DNA of 64,000 nucleotides from positions 5,665,155 to 5,729,154 of the forward strand of contig OZ014422.1 in the NCBI GenBank assembly GCA_963965975.1, read 5' to 3'. Positions 49,374 to 62,757 of the stretch are shown here, piece by piece. The notes under the pieces were generated by a model. That model made no database searches, had not been told where the DNA came from, and was given only the letters and a program-made list of their open reading frames with translations. Every line of letters begins with the position of its first letter. Position 1 is the first letter of the stretch. The DNA is from Xestospongia bergquistia (taxonomy: Eukaryota > Porifera > Demospongiae > Haplosclerida > Petrosiidae). A program made the translations under genes and the position numbers.

Positions 49374-49930
49374 TTATTTATTGACCTGTTTTAGAGCTAA
49401 TTTAGAGAAGAAATCCTTTGCATCAAATACTTTAGTAAGACACCATAAGTTAGTAATACTTTTTAATATAACATTACAGAACCCATTTACTAGATAACAA
49501 TGAGGATGAGTACTAAAACCAAACTGAAGTAGCTGATCACAAGTGCCGTTGTGTAAATAGACAGAACTATTGACTAGATTAGTTTCCAAACAGATCCTCA
49601 CATTTTGAATCCATTCTTGACCCTATGTGTAAGAAGAGAAAGGGTTAACTTGAGAAGTATATACCAGTGCAGTATGGAAGACCACATGTTAGATATTTTG
49701 TCCTATACCCCTTCATTAAAGCAGTCTGCATATTTCCCAAATTTTACGCAATATTTTCCTGCATATCCCAAAGCATATCCATCTGGTCCACATGGTATAT
49801 GCTTCTCAACACACTGAGAATAAAAATCACAGTCACCAGATTTTGCCATGCTGGTACAGTTGTCATTGAGAGGAGAAGCACAAGAAGAAGATAGGAATAA
49901 TACTAACACTAAAAATATACTGACAGACAT
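49374..49930 (-). CDS. Small secreted Cys-rich protein, stanniocalcin-like pattern
   Basis: Two exons, 49709-49930 and 49374-49622, joined in phase 0 (GT at 49708-49707, CACATAG acceptor at 49623), give 471 bases and 156 residues. Residues 1-19 are a signal peptide (MSVSIFLVLVLFLSSSCAS). The mature chain has about ten Cys and the spacing CDFYSQCVE, CGPDGYALGYAGKYC, then GQEWIQNVRICLE and later HPHCYLVNGFC. From memory this order resembles invertebrate stanniocalcin-like secreted proteins (a paired CxFxxC, a GY...YC segment, then G-(Q/K)-x-W/F-...-C in a helix). The assignment is by pattern only; a hormone role is not shown. It lies between the membrane protein gene and EPG5 on the same strand. 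Confidence 0.72.
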
Positions 49931-50435
49931 CTGAGGTAAGTATCAGTCTTAACTTGTTACAGGTGACCTTTAAATGACGCAACAAATTTGCTGAGCTTAT
50001 ATCTTAAGATGCAGTATTATAGTAAACTATAGCTAGCAATAACAGTCAAAAGGTCAAAGGTCAAGTCAACACAATGGAAAGAATGTAATAACATACATAA
50101 ATAATTGAATAATAATATTTATGCTCAATTGGCAACGAGTTATAATACTACATGTCTTATGTTACTATGTTACTAGTAATAGTCAGTGATCAATGGCAAT
50201 AAAGTCAATATAGGGGAAATGCAACATCATGAACAAATACAACAAAAACATATTTAATATTATAATACACACATCTACAAGACACATGCATTATCATAAT
50301 AATAATCAATATAATTTATGATCACTATTTTGAATACAAAATTTTTTGAACATAACAAAAATATTAAAAATCAAATAACTTAAAATAGATTAAAACAAAA
50401 AAAATGTTAGATAGTATATACTCAAATGTTTGTTT
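49931..50435. other. Intergenic, 3' flank of EPG5
   Basis: No coding region seen. AT-rich, with several AATAAA-like sequences on the minus strand that could serve the end of EPG5. Confidence 0.45.
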
Positions 50436-53400
50436 TTAAGTCTGTAGGACTCTAAGAGCATCAAGACAACGCTCATTAGGATACATGTTTGATACTAAAT
50501 ATATCAACAATTCAGTTGTGTTAAGTAATGTGTACTGCAAATCATTAACAAACTCTAGCGAGTATGTTACATAGTCTCTTCTATTTAAATATGACTTATT
50601 GCTCAATAATGATTCTAGTCCAGCACAGGCTTGGTCAGCTTGCTTTGTGGCTGAGACTAAGGCCAAGGTACCTGGTTGATACCGCAAAGGATCTTTAACA
50701 TGACCTGGAGCATGAGGAACTACACGTAGGATTGTTGATTGGGAACTGTCTAGTGGCATTTGACAATATATAAAGGTAGCAAGAGCTCTGGAAATAAGTC
50801 TGAATCTGTATTGAATATTGGACTAGTAAAAAAAAAGGAAATATTTTGACTTACTCAAGACTGTAGCTAGATTTACGTCCAAGTCCAATAGCTCCTAGTA
50901 ATCCTTCCGTTGCTTTGTCCTCTCCAAATCGTTGCAATAAGTTAGCTAATGTTGTAAAATGAGTCACTATTGAACTTGTATTGCCACCAAATTGAACTTG
51001 ACGTAACAAAAGATTGATTGCCTTTTCCCATATAAGGAATATCTTGTGCTCTTCAGTAGGCCTAAAAATAGAGTATTTGACATTAATATCAGTTTTAAAA
51101 TAATTATTTTATTATTAAAATTATCAGTGTTTTTCACTGTAAAACTTTGAAGATAAAATATTAACAGAAAAAATTAAACTTATTATATTCAGAAACTTAT
51201 AGCATTTCTCCTTTGAGACTAACAGTCGTTTAAAAGAGATTTACCTGTAGTTAAATATAGGCAAGAGTACACTACATCACTCAAAATGTAACCTTTAGCA
51301 ATCCATAGCTATGGGCTCCTGGCTATAACTTATAATGCACATGTTGTACTTTGAGTGTAGTGAGTACTAACTTTGGTTTCAACTGAGTACACCATTGAAC
51401 TACTTGACTACAAATCTTGAGCTCTTGTTCGATGCTATTACAACGAGGGAACTCTTGTAATAATAGAGAATGAAGAGTAAGACAAGCAGACTCCTGAACA
51501 CAGTTCAAGCTAAAATCTTTATAAGCTGTCTCTGGTACAGTGAGAGCACCCGAGATGTACCGCCAACCATAGCCATCTTCCTTATAAGGTAGTTGTAAAG
51601 TAGAGACGCTAGGTGAGAGTTGATAACTGAAGTATATGCCGAAGGTATCTTCAATCAAATGCACCATGAGTGGTATAGATACAAGTGTACGACATGCTAT
51701 GTAGAGAAAATATAAGAACTCTCAACAAATATTACAAGAGATTAGTTTAATATCAGTATATTTACTTACTACAGTGACTTATGGTAGCTACGCTCTAAAC
51801 CAGTGAACATTAGTTCCTACCACAGTGACTTAAGATAGCTATCATTACTAAGCTCTAGACTAGTAAACATCGATGATTACCACAGTGACTTAAGAATACA
51901 TTAAGATAGCTACCATTACTAAGATCTAAACTAGTGAACATCAGTATTTACCTGCAGTTACTGTTGGAAGACAAATAAAAGAAGCATTAGGTAACTGTGA
52001 TAAACAATTGCTGACGTGACCTAGTAACGATTTTACAAAACTCTCCAAAGGATGACAAGTATTAAACAGATTGAGAATTTCTTGAATGAGTGCAACAAAT
52101 TGATGTGAATGAGTAGAATCAGGTTCTGAGTACAATACAAGAATGAAACTTGTGAGAAGATAATGTTCTCTCCACAAACTTACCATAAACTACAATGTCT
52201 ACTACACATTGTAGCATGAAGGCAATAATATCTCCGTATGAAGAAGTGTGTGTATCTTTTTGTTGACTAGCTGAAGCTACTAACTCTACTACTAGTCTCA
52301 TGAATGCAAAACGTTTCTCCCATCCATCCTATAAGACATAATATAGCAATGATGATAAAACAATAATAATGTAAGATATTACTCTTACATTATGAAGTTG
52401 TAATTGATTGATATCTTGAGAAATTGGATAACTGCCCGCAATTTTGAGTAATCTAAAGGGATATATAACAGTTAACAATATATGAGAGAGAGAGAGAGAG
52501 AGAGACCTCAGTGCTGACAATAAAGCTGAGCCAGTTTGCAGAACAGTAGCAGATTCACAATTGTTCTTCTGCCATGACAAAATGTCTTGATATGTTCTTG
52601 AATGAGAGACATGGCCACAAAATAAATTCAAAGTGTTACATAAAATCATATAGCAATTACTAAAGTTAACAGAGGTACCCTTACTTGCTATCAACATATT
52701 GAAAAGCAAATGACTTAGCATCAGATAGAAGTTCCGGAAGACGTGTTTCCTATTAAAAGATATATGAAGAGAGCAGGGGTAAAAAATTTGTGTTAAACCT
52801 TTTTATTCATGACTTCAGATTCAGCTGCCAACATTACTAATATTTGAAGTAGTGTGATATGAAATTGAATAGGTAGAGCAGAATCAGAACTAGCACTGTG
52901 ATAGATAAAAAATATACTGTAATTGCATCAAAAAAATGAAAAAAGTACAATCCATCCATCCATCTATAAATCATCCCCATTAATTAATTCCACCATCATC
53001 AATCCATCAATCCATCCTGCATTTCCTCATTGGTCCCATCCACAAGCATACCAGTAATGTTCAGCAATAGTTTTCCAGTCAAATAAAGGAAAGATATCTC
53101 CAAGAAATACAAAACAACATCGAGGGAATGCAGAATTAAGTTTTAACTGAAATACATAAAGAAAAACCAATTACATTTCTTTGTCTTTGTTTTATTTAAT
53201 TACTAACTTTTATCATTAAATCCATAGCAGGTAGATTGGGTACATATTGTTGCCATGGTAATGCAGTAAAATGGGTATGATAGCATTGTAGGACGTGATC
53301 GGGAACACTAGGTAATGCTAAATGTTGACAATAATATGACCACAAGAGGCTCAACACACTTTCTCCATAATCTATTGAGTAGTGCATTGATAAGTGGTAT

Positions 53401-56400
53401 AATGTGTGTTGATAATACCTGTGAACTGTGCCTCCATTGAAGATAGTATTCCTACAAACATTTTAACATTTTGTGAGAAAATAGCACTATGTTCAAGTAA
53501 ACAAGGTGACAAACTAAAGGAAATAAAGTAAAATAGAGTGACAAAATAGTGTCATTTCTCACTAACATTTCTGAACCTTCTCCTGTGTGTAATGGAAATA
53601 ACCAAGGATTAAATAAATCTATTACATTATGCCAACATTGATTTAAAGCTAGAAAGAGGGAGGGAGAGGGGGATATTAAAACTGATATAAATCTAAAATA
53701 TCTTACCATCACGAGCAGAGGCATTGCCTAGTTCAATGGTAGCACTATATTTCAAAACCAATGATGATGACAATATAGTAATGAATTGAATCACACTGGG
53801 TATAAAGTCTTTACCAATAACTTCATATAATGTTTCCTAAATGCACATGTATGGTATGTAAAGTAATAATGAAATATGTATAATTAGGAACCTTCGTAAA
53901 GAGTCTTTTTTGGTTGTAATGGGTAACAAGATATTGGGTACTTTCTTGAACAAGTTGAAGTCCGAGACGACAGGTATCGCCTTGTTGTCGTGAGTTGGTG
54001 GATGTGATAATTACAATCAGATCTTCCCAACAGCTAGGGACAATACTACAAGTATCAGTGCCTAGATGAAAAAAATGGAGTAATTAAATAGTACATTATT
54101 AATGATTCATCTGTTCTTCCATCCATCTTCCTGTTCATTCATCCATTTATCCAAACATCTATCTGTCATACCTACCTTCAATAATATGTAGCAATGTTTT
54201 ATTATACAAGAGAGGAAACTGGTAGTTTACTAACTTCCGTAAATGATTCATATAACCCTACACAAGAATATTGTACTATTACAATGAAAATATCATAACT
54301 TACATCCAGTAACATCCGAATATCTCCAGGAGGATCATGTCCACAATAAATGATACCTTGAAATATGTGTTCTAATAATTTAGTACAATCTGTGACAGCT
54401 GGAGAGAAATCATCAAGCCATTGAGGAATGTTGAACTAAATAAAGAAGAGATAAAAAAGAGTGAAGGGTAGAACCACTTGACAATTTTAATGGATAGATA
54501 ACTAGTATCATAAAGACACAAATTCTTAAAGTTAGTAAATGCATTGGACAATTCCTGTCTATCTTCAAAAAGTTTAGATAATAGAGCTCATTACAATGAT
54601 CAAAAGGTGAGTGGTTCAATCAAGTTGGTCTAGTTTTTTTGGATTTCTTTTCCTACTTAGACTAATACCTTAGTAAGCATGGAAAAAGCAATGTTTGATC
54701 CTTCTTTGACTGCTACTTCACAGACATTAGGATACATGGCTACAAAGTCTGAAGGACACAAGTTGGGATCAAAGAGAGGAGCCAAGAGACCTCCGAGGGA
54801 TCTCTGTGTGAGCAACAGTTGTAATACAGTCGCTGTTTGAGAGGGGTCACGTTGAATAAACTCCTAGGGAGACAGTAGACAATTTAAACAATGCTATACT
54901 TATACTAACCTGTCCAAGTATTTCTATACATGATGTCAGAAATTGACAAGATGGCGGGAATTGTTTAGTTTCTGATGTTATGAATTTAAGAATCTCATAA
55001 AACAAGGCTACACCACTTGATAAAGCTAAAAACAAAATGAAAAATAGCAGTCAAAGATTATAAGTAATTGAATAAAAGAGAATGTTGCTACATACAGCTG
55101 GTACTACAACTACTGATTAATATGCATCATATTACTATATACTATATATACTGATAATACACATTAAAGGTCTTACCTTCTGAATCTCTTTGAGATAATT
55201 TAGATAGTTCTCTAGAGAATATAATAATATTTTATTTCATAGTGTACATCTCTGTACACATACCCAACAACATGTTCTGTTCTAGCAACAGCTTTACACA
55301 ATTCTTCTGGTACAGCAATTTGCAAAGATTTAGTAAGTTCATTATGTTCTTCTCTGTTTTGTCTTAAACGCTCCTCCCAGTGTGGATGAGCTGTCATTTC
55401 ATCAAACTAAAGAGAATAGATGTATGGATAGACAGAAGGACAAAGATGTAATGAGACTTACTCTAAATACAATTGTTGCTGGTCCACCACAAACATGATT
55501 CCGATTGAACTTTTTAGTACAAGGAACACTCACATGAAACTGGCGAGGTTGGTTGCTATAGAGATCAGCCACACCTGTCATGTACTCTGAATCCAAAGCA
55601 GCTAATGTATTCATTCTCTCAGAAAAGACTCTAAAAATGAGAATGAGATATTGAAGGTACAAATATGATGGTACAAGGTCTACCTTCCTTGCTGAGCAAT
55701 AAACCCAATGTCAGTCATGATGGTTGGAAGTAGGGCATCTTTAGAGAGAAGGACCTCCATGGAAAGGAGAGAAAAAGGCGGAGATGGTAAGTGAAAGGGA
55801 GGAGGAGGGACAGGCTCAGTACGACGACTGAGACGTTTTTGAATACGAGCAGCAGCTAAAAAGAAAGTAGTTACAAATGGATATAGTGGAAACATATGTA
55901 CACTGCACATATCTTACATGTATTAATGTATATAAATGTACACTGCACATGTCTTACATGTATTAATGTATATAAATGTACACTGCACATGTCTTACATG
56001 TATTAATGTATATAAATGTACACTGCACATGTCTTACATGTATTAATGTATATAAATGTACACTGCACATGTGTTACTATATATGTACAGTACTGTCTAT
56101 ATTATGATACTATAACTCTATCTACCTGTGTCTGGACTTGTGTCATGTGGTTCTGCATTTGACGGGAGGGACTTCTGATATGATGCTACCTGACTCCATT
56201 CTTGTATCATGACTTTTATGATATTTTCTACCTCCCATACACGTACAAACTCCACCCACTCCTCCTAGAGACACAAACCAGTTATAGAACAAATTTTAAA
56301 AGAGAACATTTCTCTAAAAGCAATTATAGTACAATCAAAATACCAATAAATTTAAATTAAAAGGTTCAATTAAAGGTTATTCCTCTTCTAGGAGGCAGTT

Positions 56401-59400
56401 TATGCACGTACCTGTTTTGTTTGAAACACTCTTGACAATCTATCAGGATCATATTGAGCTGGTAGTGATGGCAAATATAGTGCCTCTTCATGTAATCTAG
56501 GTTCTTCTAACCATAGTCGCAACATCTGATAATAACTAAAATAAGAAATAAATCAAAAGACCATTTATCAGGATCATCTATTCCATGACCATTTGTCTAC
56601 CAATCCATCTATCCAATGTACATTTATTATCAACCAATCCATTTCTCTGGTAGTATATCATCTGTCTACTCATTCATTACCTTGAACATCTTGGTAAAAA
56701 ATTAACCAGTAATGTTCTTTCATTTTTTCCTTCTTCTTCATCTCCCTGTCTATCATCCATACTAGATATTTCTTGTTGAAGTGCTCGACAAATAGTGGAC
56801 AAGGTACTCTTCATACTTTTACGAATACTTTGAGCACGATTTGAAGCAAAAAATCTCAAACCTAAACTTCCACGTTCTGGTACGCTACTAATAATATTGA
56901 TCAATGAGGAAATGAGTTTGCAATTTTTAAAGTTACCTATCACCTAATAGTGGTCTCTGGAGGTAGAGAGCAAAAAACTTTTGCCATACAAGAGGCAAAA
57001 GTGGAAAAGTGGAGTCAAGAGTTGTACATAATCCTGCCCATCGATAAATACACAAATGATTTGAATTGAAGGAGGAACTGTTATGATTAAGATCAGACAG
57101 TGTTCTCTGTTAAAGAGAAAGAACAATGTAACCATAGCAACTGTCAATGAATATTTAATATAGTACTTTGAGTCCACTATCAATAGTTATTTTAGTGTCT
57201 TTTTTGATATGAACAAGTAGACTTTTCCATATTCCTTCTTGTTCTTCAAACTGTTGTTCAGCACACAATGTGTAATAAGCTAACCAAGGATACTCTGAGT
57301 GTGTCTAATGGATAAATGAATGGATAGATGGATGAATGAATTGATGGATGAATGGATAGATGATTGAATCAATTGATGGATGAATGGATAGATGGATGAA
57401 TGAATTGATGGATGAATGGATAGATGATTGAATCAATTGATGGATGAATGGATTGATGGATGAATCAATTTGACAATTGAATCAATTGATGGATGAATGG
57501 ATTGATGGGTGAGTGGATTGATGGATGAATGAATTGATGAATGAATGGGTTAATGGATAGCTGGATGAATGGAGGAAGACAAGAAAAAATCAGAAATTAT
57601 TAATGTAACATACAATAGCATTAAACAGAGAGGGTGGTCCACCATCTTGTCCAACAATTGATAGAACTGAAGATGTTACTGATGATATAAGACGTCTATT
57701 TCTCTGTTGTAAAGGTTGCAAAAGCTAGAAAGAGAAAGAGAGAGAGAAAGAGCTGAAATAACTTTAAATATTGTTTAACATTACCTGGTATTGTTCAAGA
57801 AATGTTTGTAATATTACTTTCTCTAATGTTTCATTGCCAAATGCAGCTACACAGATATTGTTTAGAAGATAAAGTATGTTACTTTCTCTGTGAATGAGAA
57901 AATATTATCATTATAAATGAATAAAACATTGTAATACTTTAGCCAAGTGGGTATAGCTAACAAAACTTCAAGCCAAAACACCAGAATCAGTTTGGATTCA
58001 GAATGAGTCTTGGCACAGTGGCTGAGCTGTGCCTAAAAAAATAAAATAAATCATAAAAAATCAAAAGTATATATATAATTTGATATTAATTATGGGAATA
58101 TACTTACTGTGATGAGAGCAGAAAGACGTCGTAGAATTAATGAAGAAGGTGTTGACCAGGAGAATTTGTCCTTAAGAGACACTTGGTTAGCATCAGCATT
58201 AGCAACTGAATATACAAGCTGGATAAAACTAGTGGATAATAGAAATCATTAATAACATTGTCTAGAGCTAATATAACTAGCGTACATCTACAAATATGTG
58301 AATTATAAGTACGCCATGTACCTTTGTTCATTGATGAGCATTTTACGATCTTTAAACATGAGTGGAGTGATGTTACCTAATATTTTCAATACAGGTAGGT
58401 AATAGCCTTGTTCTACTAGTTTGTGCAACATAGGAAGTCCTCGAATAATAAATTCTTGCGGACTAAAAAAATAAATAAGTAAAGATTCGTATTACAACTC
58501 TCTCTCTCTCTCTCTCTCTCTACTTACTCAGAGCCAATGTTAGTAATATGAAGACAGACATAATATGCTAACAATCCTTCTCTTTGAACACCTTCTCTTA
58601 ACTGATCAAATCCTTCTATGCTAGAATCATTCAAACCAGGTAGCTCTCTGTCAAACAAAGCATCTGTTTGTCTTGGTGGCTGCTTATAAACGGAAAGAGA
58701 TTTTGCACCAGACTGTTCTTGATTGGTTGACTTTTGTGATTGTATTGGTTGAGATGGGAGAATGGAGAGAAGTGATAATTGAGAAGGATGTAGCTTTAAC
58801 ATGAGCACTATCTCCCAAAGCCAGCTGGATAAATCTGATTGATCGGGTGATAGCAATGAACGAATGGAGGAAGCATACTAAACATAAAAAGTAAGTTAAG
58901 TGTCATTTTTCTATTGTTTGTGCATTGTATATTAGAGTGGTATTTTTCAGCAGCAAACCTTGCTAATGGTTGATCCAAGTGGGTTGTAGTCCCATCCACC
59001 AGGTAGTCCTGAGAGATGATGTAAATTAGCTTCAACGAGTGAGAGTGCTATATCACGATGTAGAGAAGAAGGTAGAATTAATACCGGAGGAGAACCCTAA
59101 GGAGTGATAAATAATTAAATATGTCAGTTTTTCTTTAGTTTAGATACAGTGACAAATAAATATTTACAAGTAGCTCTCTCCCTCTCTTGTCCCCTCTCTC
59201 TCCCTCAATCATACCTCTTCATTTTCCTTCGCACCCCAGTTAAGACCACTAATCACAACTTTAGCTATAAGATGTTCTGATGATGTCAGTGACCCAGACA
59301 CTAACCATTGTCTTATCAATGTAATATCATGTTCTCCAGGTAACCATAAATGAAGGGGCAATTCTTTGAACAAGAGAATGCAGTTCTAAATAAAAAGAAA

Positions 59401-62400
59401 GAGCATATTGTAATGTATTATATTATTATAGGAAATAGTTTATAATGCAATATAATACAGAAACATAATTTATAATGTAATATATTACAGGAAAATAGTT
59501 TATAATCTAATATATTACAGAAACATAATTTATAATGTAATATATACAGGAAAATAATTTATAATGTAATATATTACAGGAAAATAATTTATAATGTAAT
59601 ATATACAGGAAAATAATTTATAATGTAATATATTACAGGAAAATAATTTATAATGTAATATATTACACAAGTCTATGAAGCTATACTTACCTCTCCTATT
59701 TCATCAACTACTTTTCTTGTTTCTTCTAGTAATGTTGATATAATAAAAGGATGAACTCTAGCTATAGTGTCTAATAAACTATGACCAGTTCGACTATATG
59801 CATCACGAGCATATTCCTCTACTTGTGTAAACTGTGGAAACAAAGGGTTAATAAATGAAAGACATCTGTCCATCCATTTCACTCATCCAATCATTACTTG
59901 AAATATTTCTTGAACAATAACATTGATAAAATCTATTTCTTCAGGACTATCATTGCTTCTTGAGCGAGCCATATTAACAAAAGTAGTTAATAAAAATACA
60001 GCCTCTGATGTATAGGTTTTCATAAGAACGTCAATAAATTGACTGTGACAGAAAGGACCTAGTTATCAGAAAAAAAGAAGACAGTATATTAAAAAAATTT
60101 AACATTATCATTAATTGTGTAGGCAGTGTGGTCAAAGTAATGTACTTCGTATTGATCGAAGGATGTCCTCAGAATTTTCTGGTATGTGATCTAAATCTAG
60201 TCTATCTGTAAGGACACTACCACGTCTCTCTCTTGTCACTTCACCACTCTCATTAAGCCCGGCAAATTCACCAGGAGCAGTTGATTGTCTGCGATTGGTT
60301 GTTTGATAATGATATAAAGTCCACAATATCTTCCATAACATAATAAGAGACAATGAACTGTAGGGCATATCAGCCATAAACTGCCATGCTCCTAGCCTAA
60401 AAAGGAGTTAATTTACTTATTGTGTAATAATGAATCATCTATCCATCCATCCATTCATTCATTCATTTTACTTGTGAGCAGTTAAAATCCATTGTGTAGC
60501 GCGCAATACAAATTGATCAAATTCAATTTGTAATTTCATTAATGAGTATCTTGACATAGGGTCCTCCTCATTAGGCAAGGTAGTCATCAAGTCTCCACTA
60601 GATAACTTCGCTGACTTATAATTACACCAATGATCAGCAACATAATGTACAATTTGACGTATAGTACGACCAACTCGTTTAATAAATTCTTTATAGCGAG
60701 ATTGTCGTAAAGTAGAGAAAGCAGTACCAAACAGTCGTATCAGACAAGTACAAAATGCAATGAGTTGTAGCATTTGGTGACTAGTAGTTCCTTCAGCTGA
60801 ATATTGTCCTAACAAAGAACATGTTTAGTTCATTACATACTTTATTTAATTATACCATTTCTTTTAACTCCAAGGATATGATTGAACAACTCTGATAGTG
60901 GGAACTGATCAAAGAAAGAAATAAAATCACTCTCTTTTAGCATCATAAGATCTTCTTCTTCAATGACACCCTATAAATATTAATGTAAAATAAGTATTGA
61001 TGTTCACTAGTATAGAAGTTATTTGCACTAATGGTAGGCATACTAAGTCACTGTGGTAATTACTGATGTTTACAAGTCTAGAACTTATTAGCACTAATGG
61101 TAGGCATCCTAGGTCACTGTTGTAAGTACTGATATTTGCTAGTCTAGAGCTTACTAATGATAGCTATCCTAGATCATTGTGGTAACTTACTTCTTCAACA
61201 TCTTCTTCTACAAAAGTCCAAGGATGAGATTGCTGTCTGTCAATACCTCCTTCTATAGACGAGGGAGGTGACTTTAAAAGAGATAGGAACTCCTCCCGGC
61301 CTCTATAATGGCAAACATTAATTAATCAAATGACTTTTACATGCATATCATGTGCTTCAGATCATGTTAAGTGATATGACACGTGACACTCACATGATAG
61401 GTTGCAGGAGTGTTCCAATCATTGTTACCCAATGATCAGTAATGGGACCACCACAAGTATACCCACATGAAGATAACTTCCAATCTAATGAATATTCTTG
61501 AGGAGTCATTTCTGTAGGTCATAGAGACACAAGGACAAATAGAATGAATTAAAACATGAATGGATGAACAAACAAATAATTCCTTCAAGTTTTATACTTA
61601 CCATGAGTGTAATTATTTGCGTGTACTTGACGAATTGATCCTTCATATTTAAAAGGAGAGAGTGGTTGTAGATAGCTGATAGCCCAATTACCAACACCAG
61701 GAGGACTACGTAGAAGGTGGTTAAATATGAAGAGGTGGTCTGGTAGAGAAGCTACTCTTAAAAGAGCACTGATCTGGAGAGAGAGAGAGAAAGAGAAACA
61801 TTACAAATAGCACACATTAGTGTCATATGTAAACCATTACTTACTAAAACTATCTTATGACAAAAGTAAATATACTTTTGTACAATATACACATTCAGTA
61901 TATTGTTAATATAGAAAGTCTAACTACATATACTACATCAATACAGGTCTATACACTGACCATTGTATTCAACCAATGGTGACACTCAGCAGAAAACTGA
62001 CTGTCTTTCTGAGGTTTTCTTTCAAACATAAACAACACAGATATACAATCTCTTAATCCCTGGGTATAGAAATCCATAGATCCAGGAGGTGTGTCAGGTA
62101 TATAGCCTAAGATAGAATATATATTATTCTGATGTACCGTCCATCTATCTATCCATCCATCTATCCATCTATCCATTCATCCTTCATCTATACCAGTAAC
62201 AGGAGCAGTTTCAGATAGTTCATTTAATTGAGGAATTGATCTCAATAATTGATGAAGATAATAATCAATATGTATACGAGCTAACTGAGATGAATATGAC
62301 TTCATACTTAATTCCTAAAAAAAACAGACACTAGCTACATTATTTTAATGCATTCTTACCTCTTGTAGTACAATTCTTAGTTGCTTCAAATTATCATCTG

Positions 62401-62699
62401 TTCTGTTTGCTGCCTTGCTGTCATATTGAGCAAATTTATACGAATGGCTGTGTGTGACTTTAGATCCATCTGAACATCGACCCTATAACAACATAGAACC
62501 CACCAAGATAATAATAATAGCTGAATGAAACTTAAGATACATGTGGTAATTGTTGAATAGATGACATTGGATACACTTACATTGGAGCTAATTGCCTTGG
62601 ATTCAATGCTCCAAATTTGTACTTGATTGTCGAAGTAATGCTTCTTCAATTTCTATAAGTACATAACAATTAAAAACAAGTAATCTCTCTCTCTCTCTT

Positions 62700-62757
<58 letters not shown>

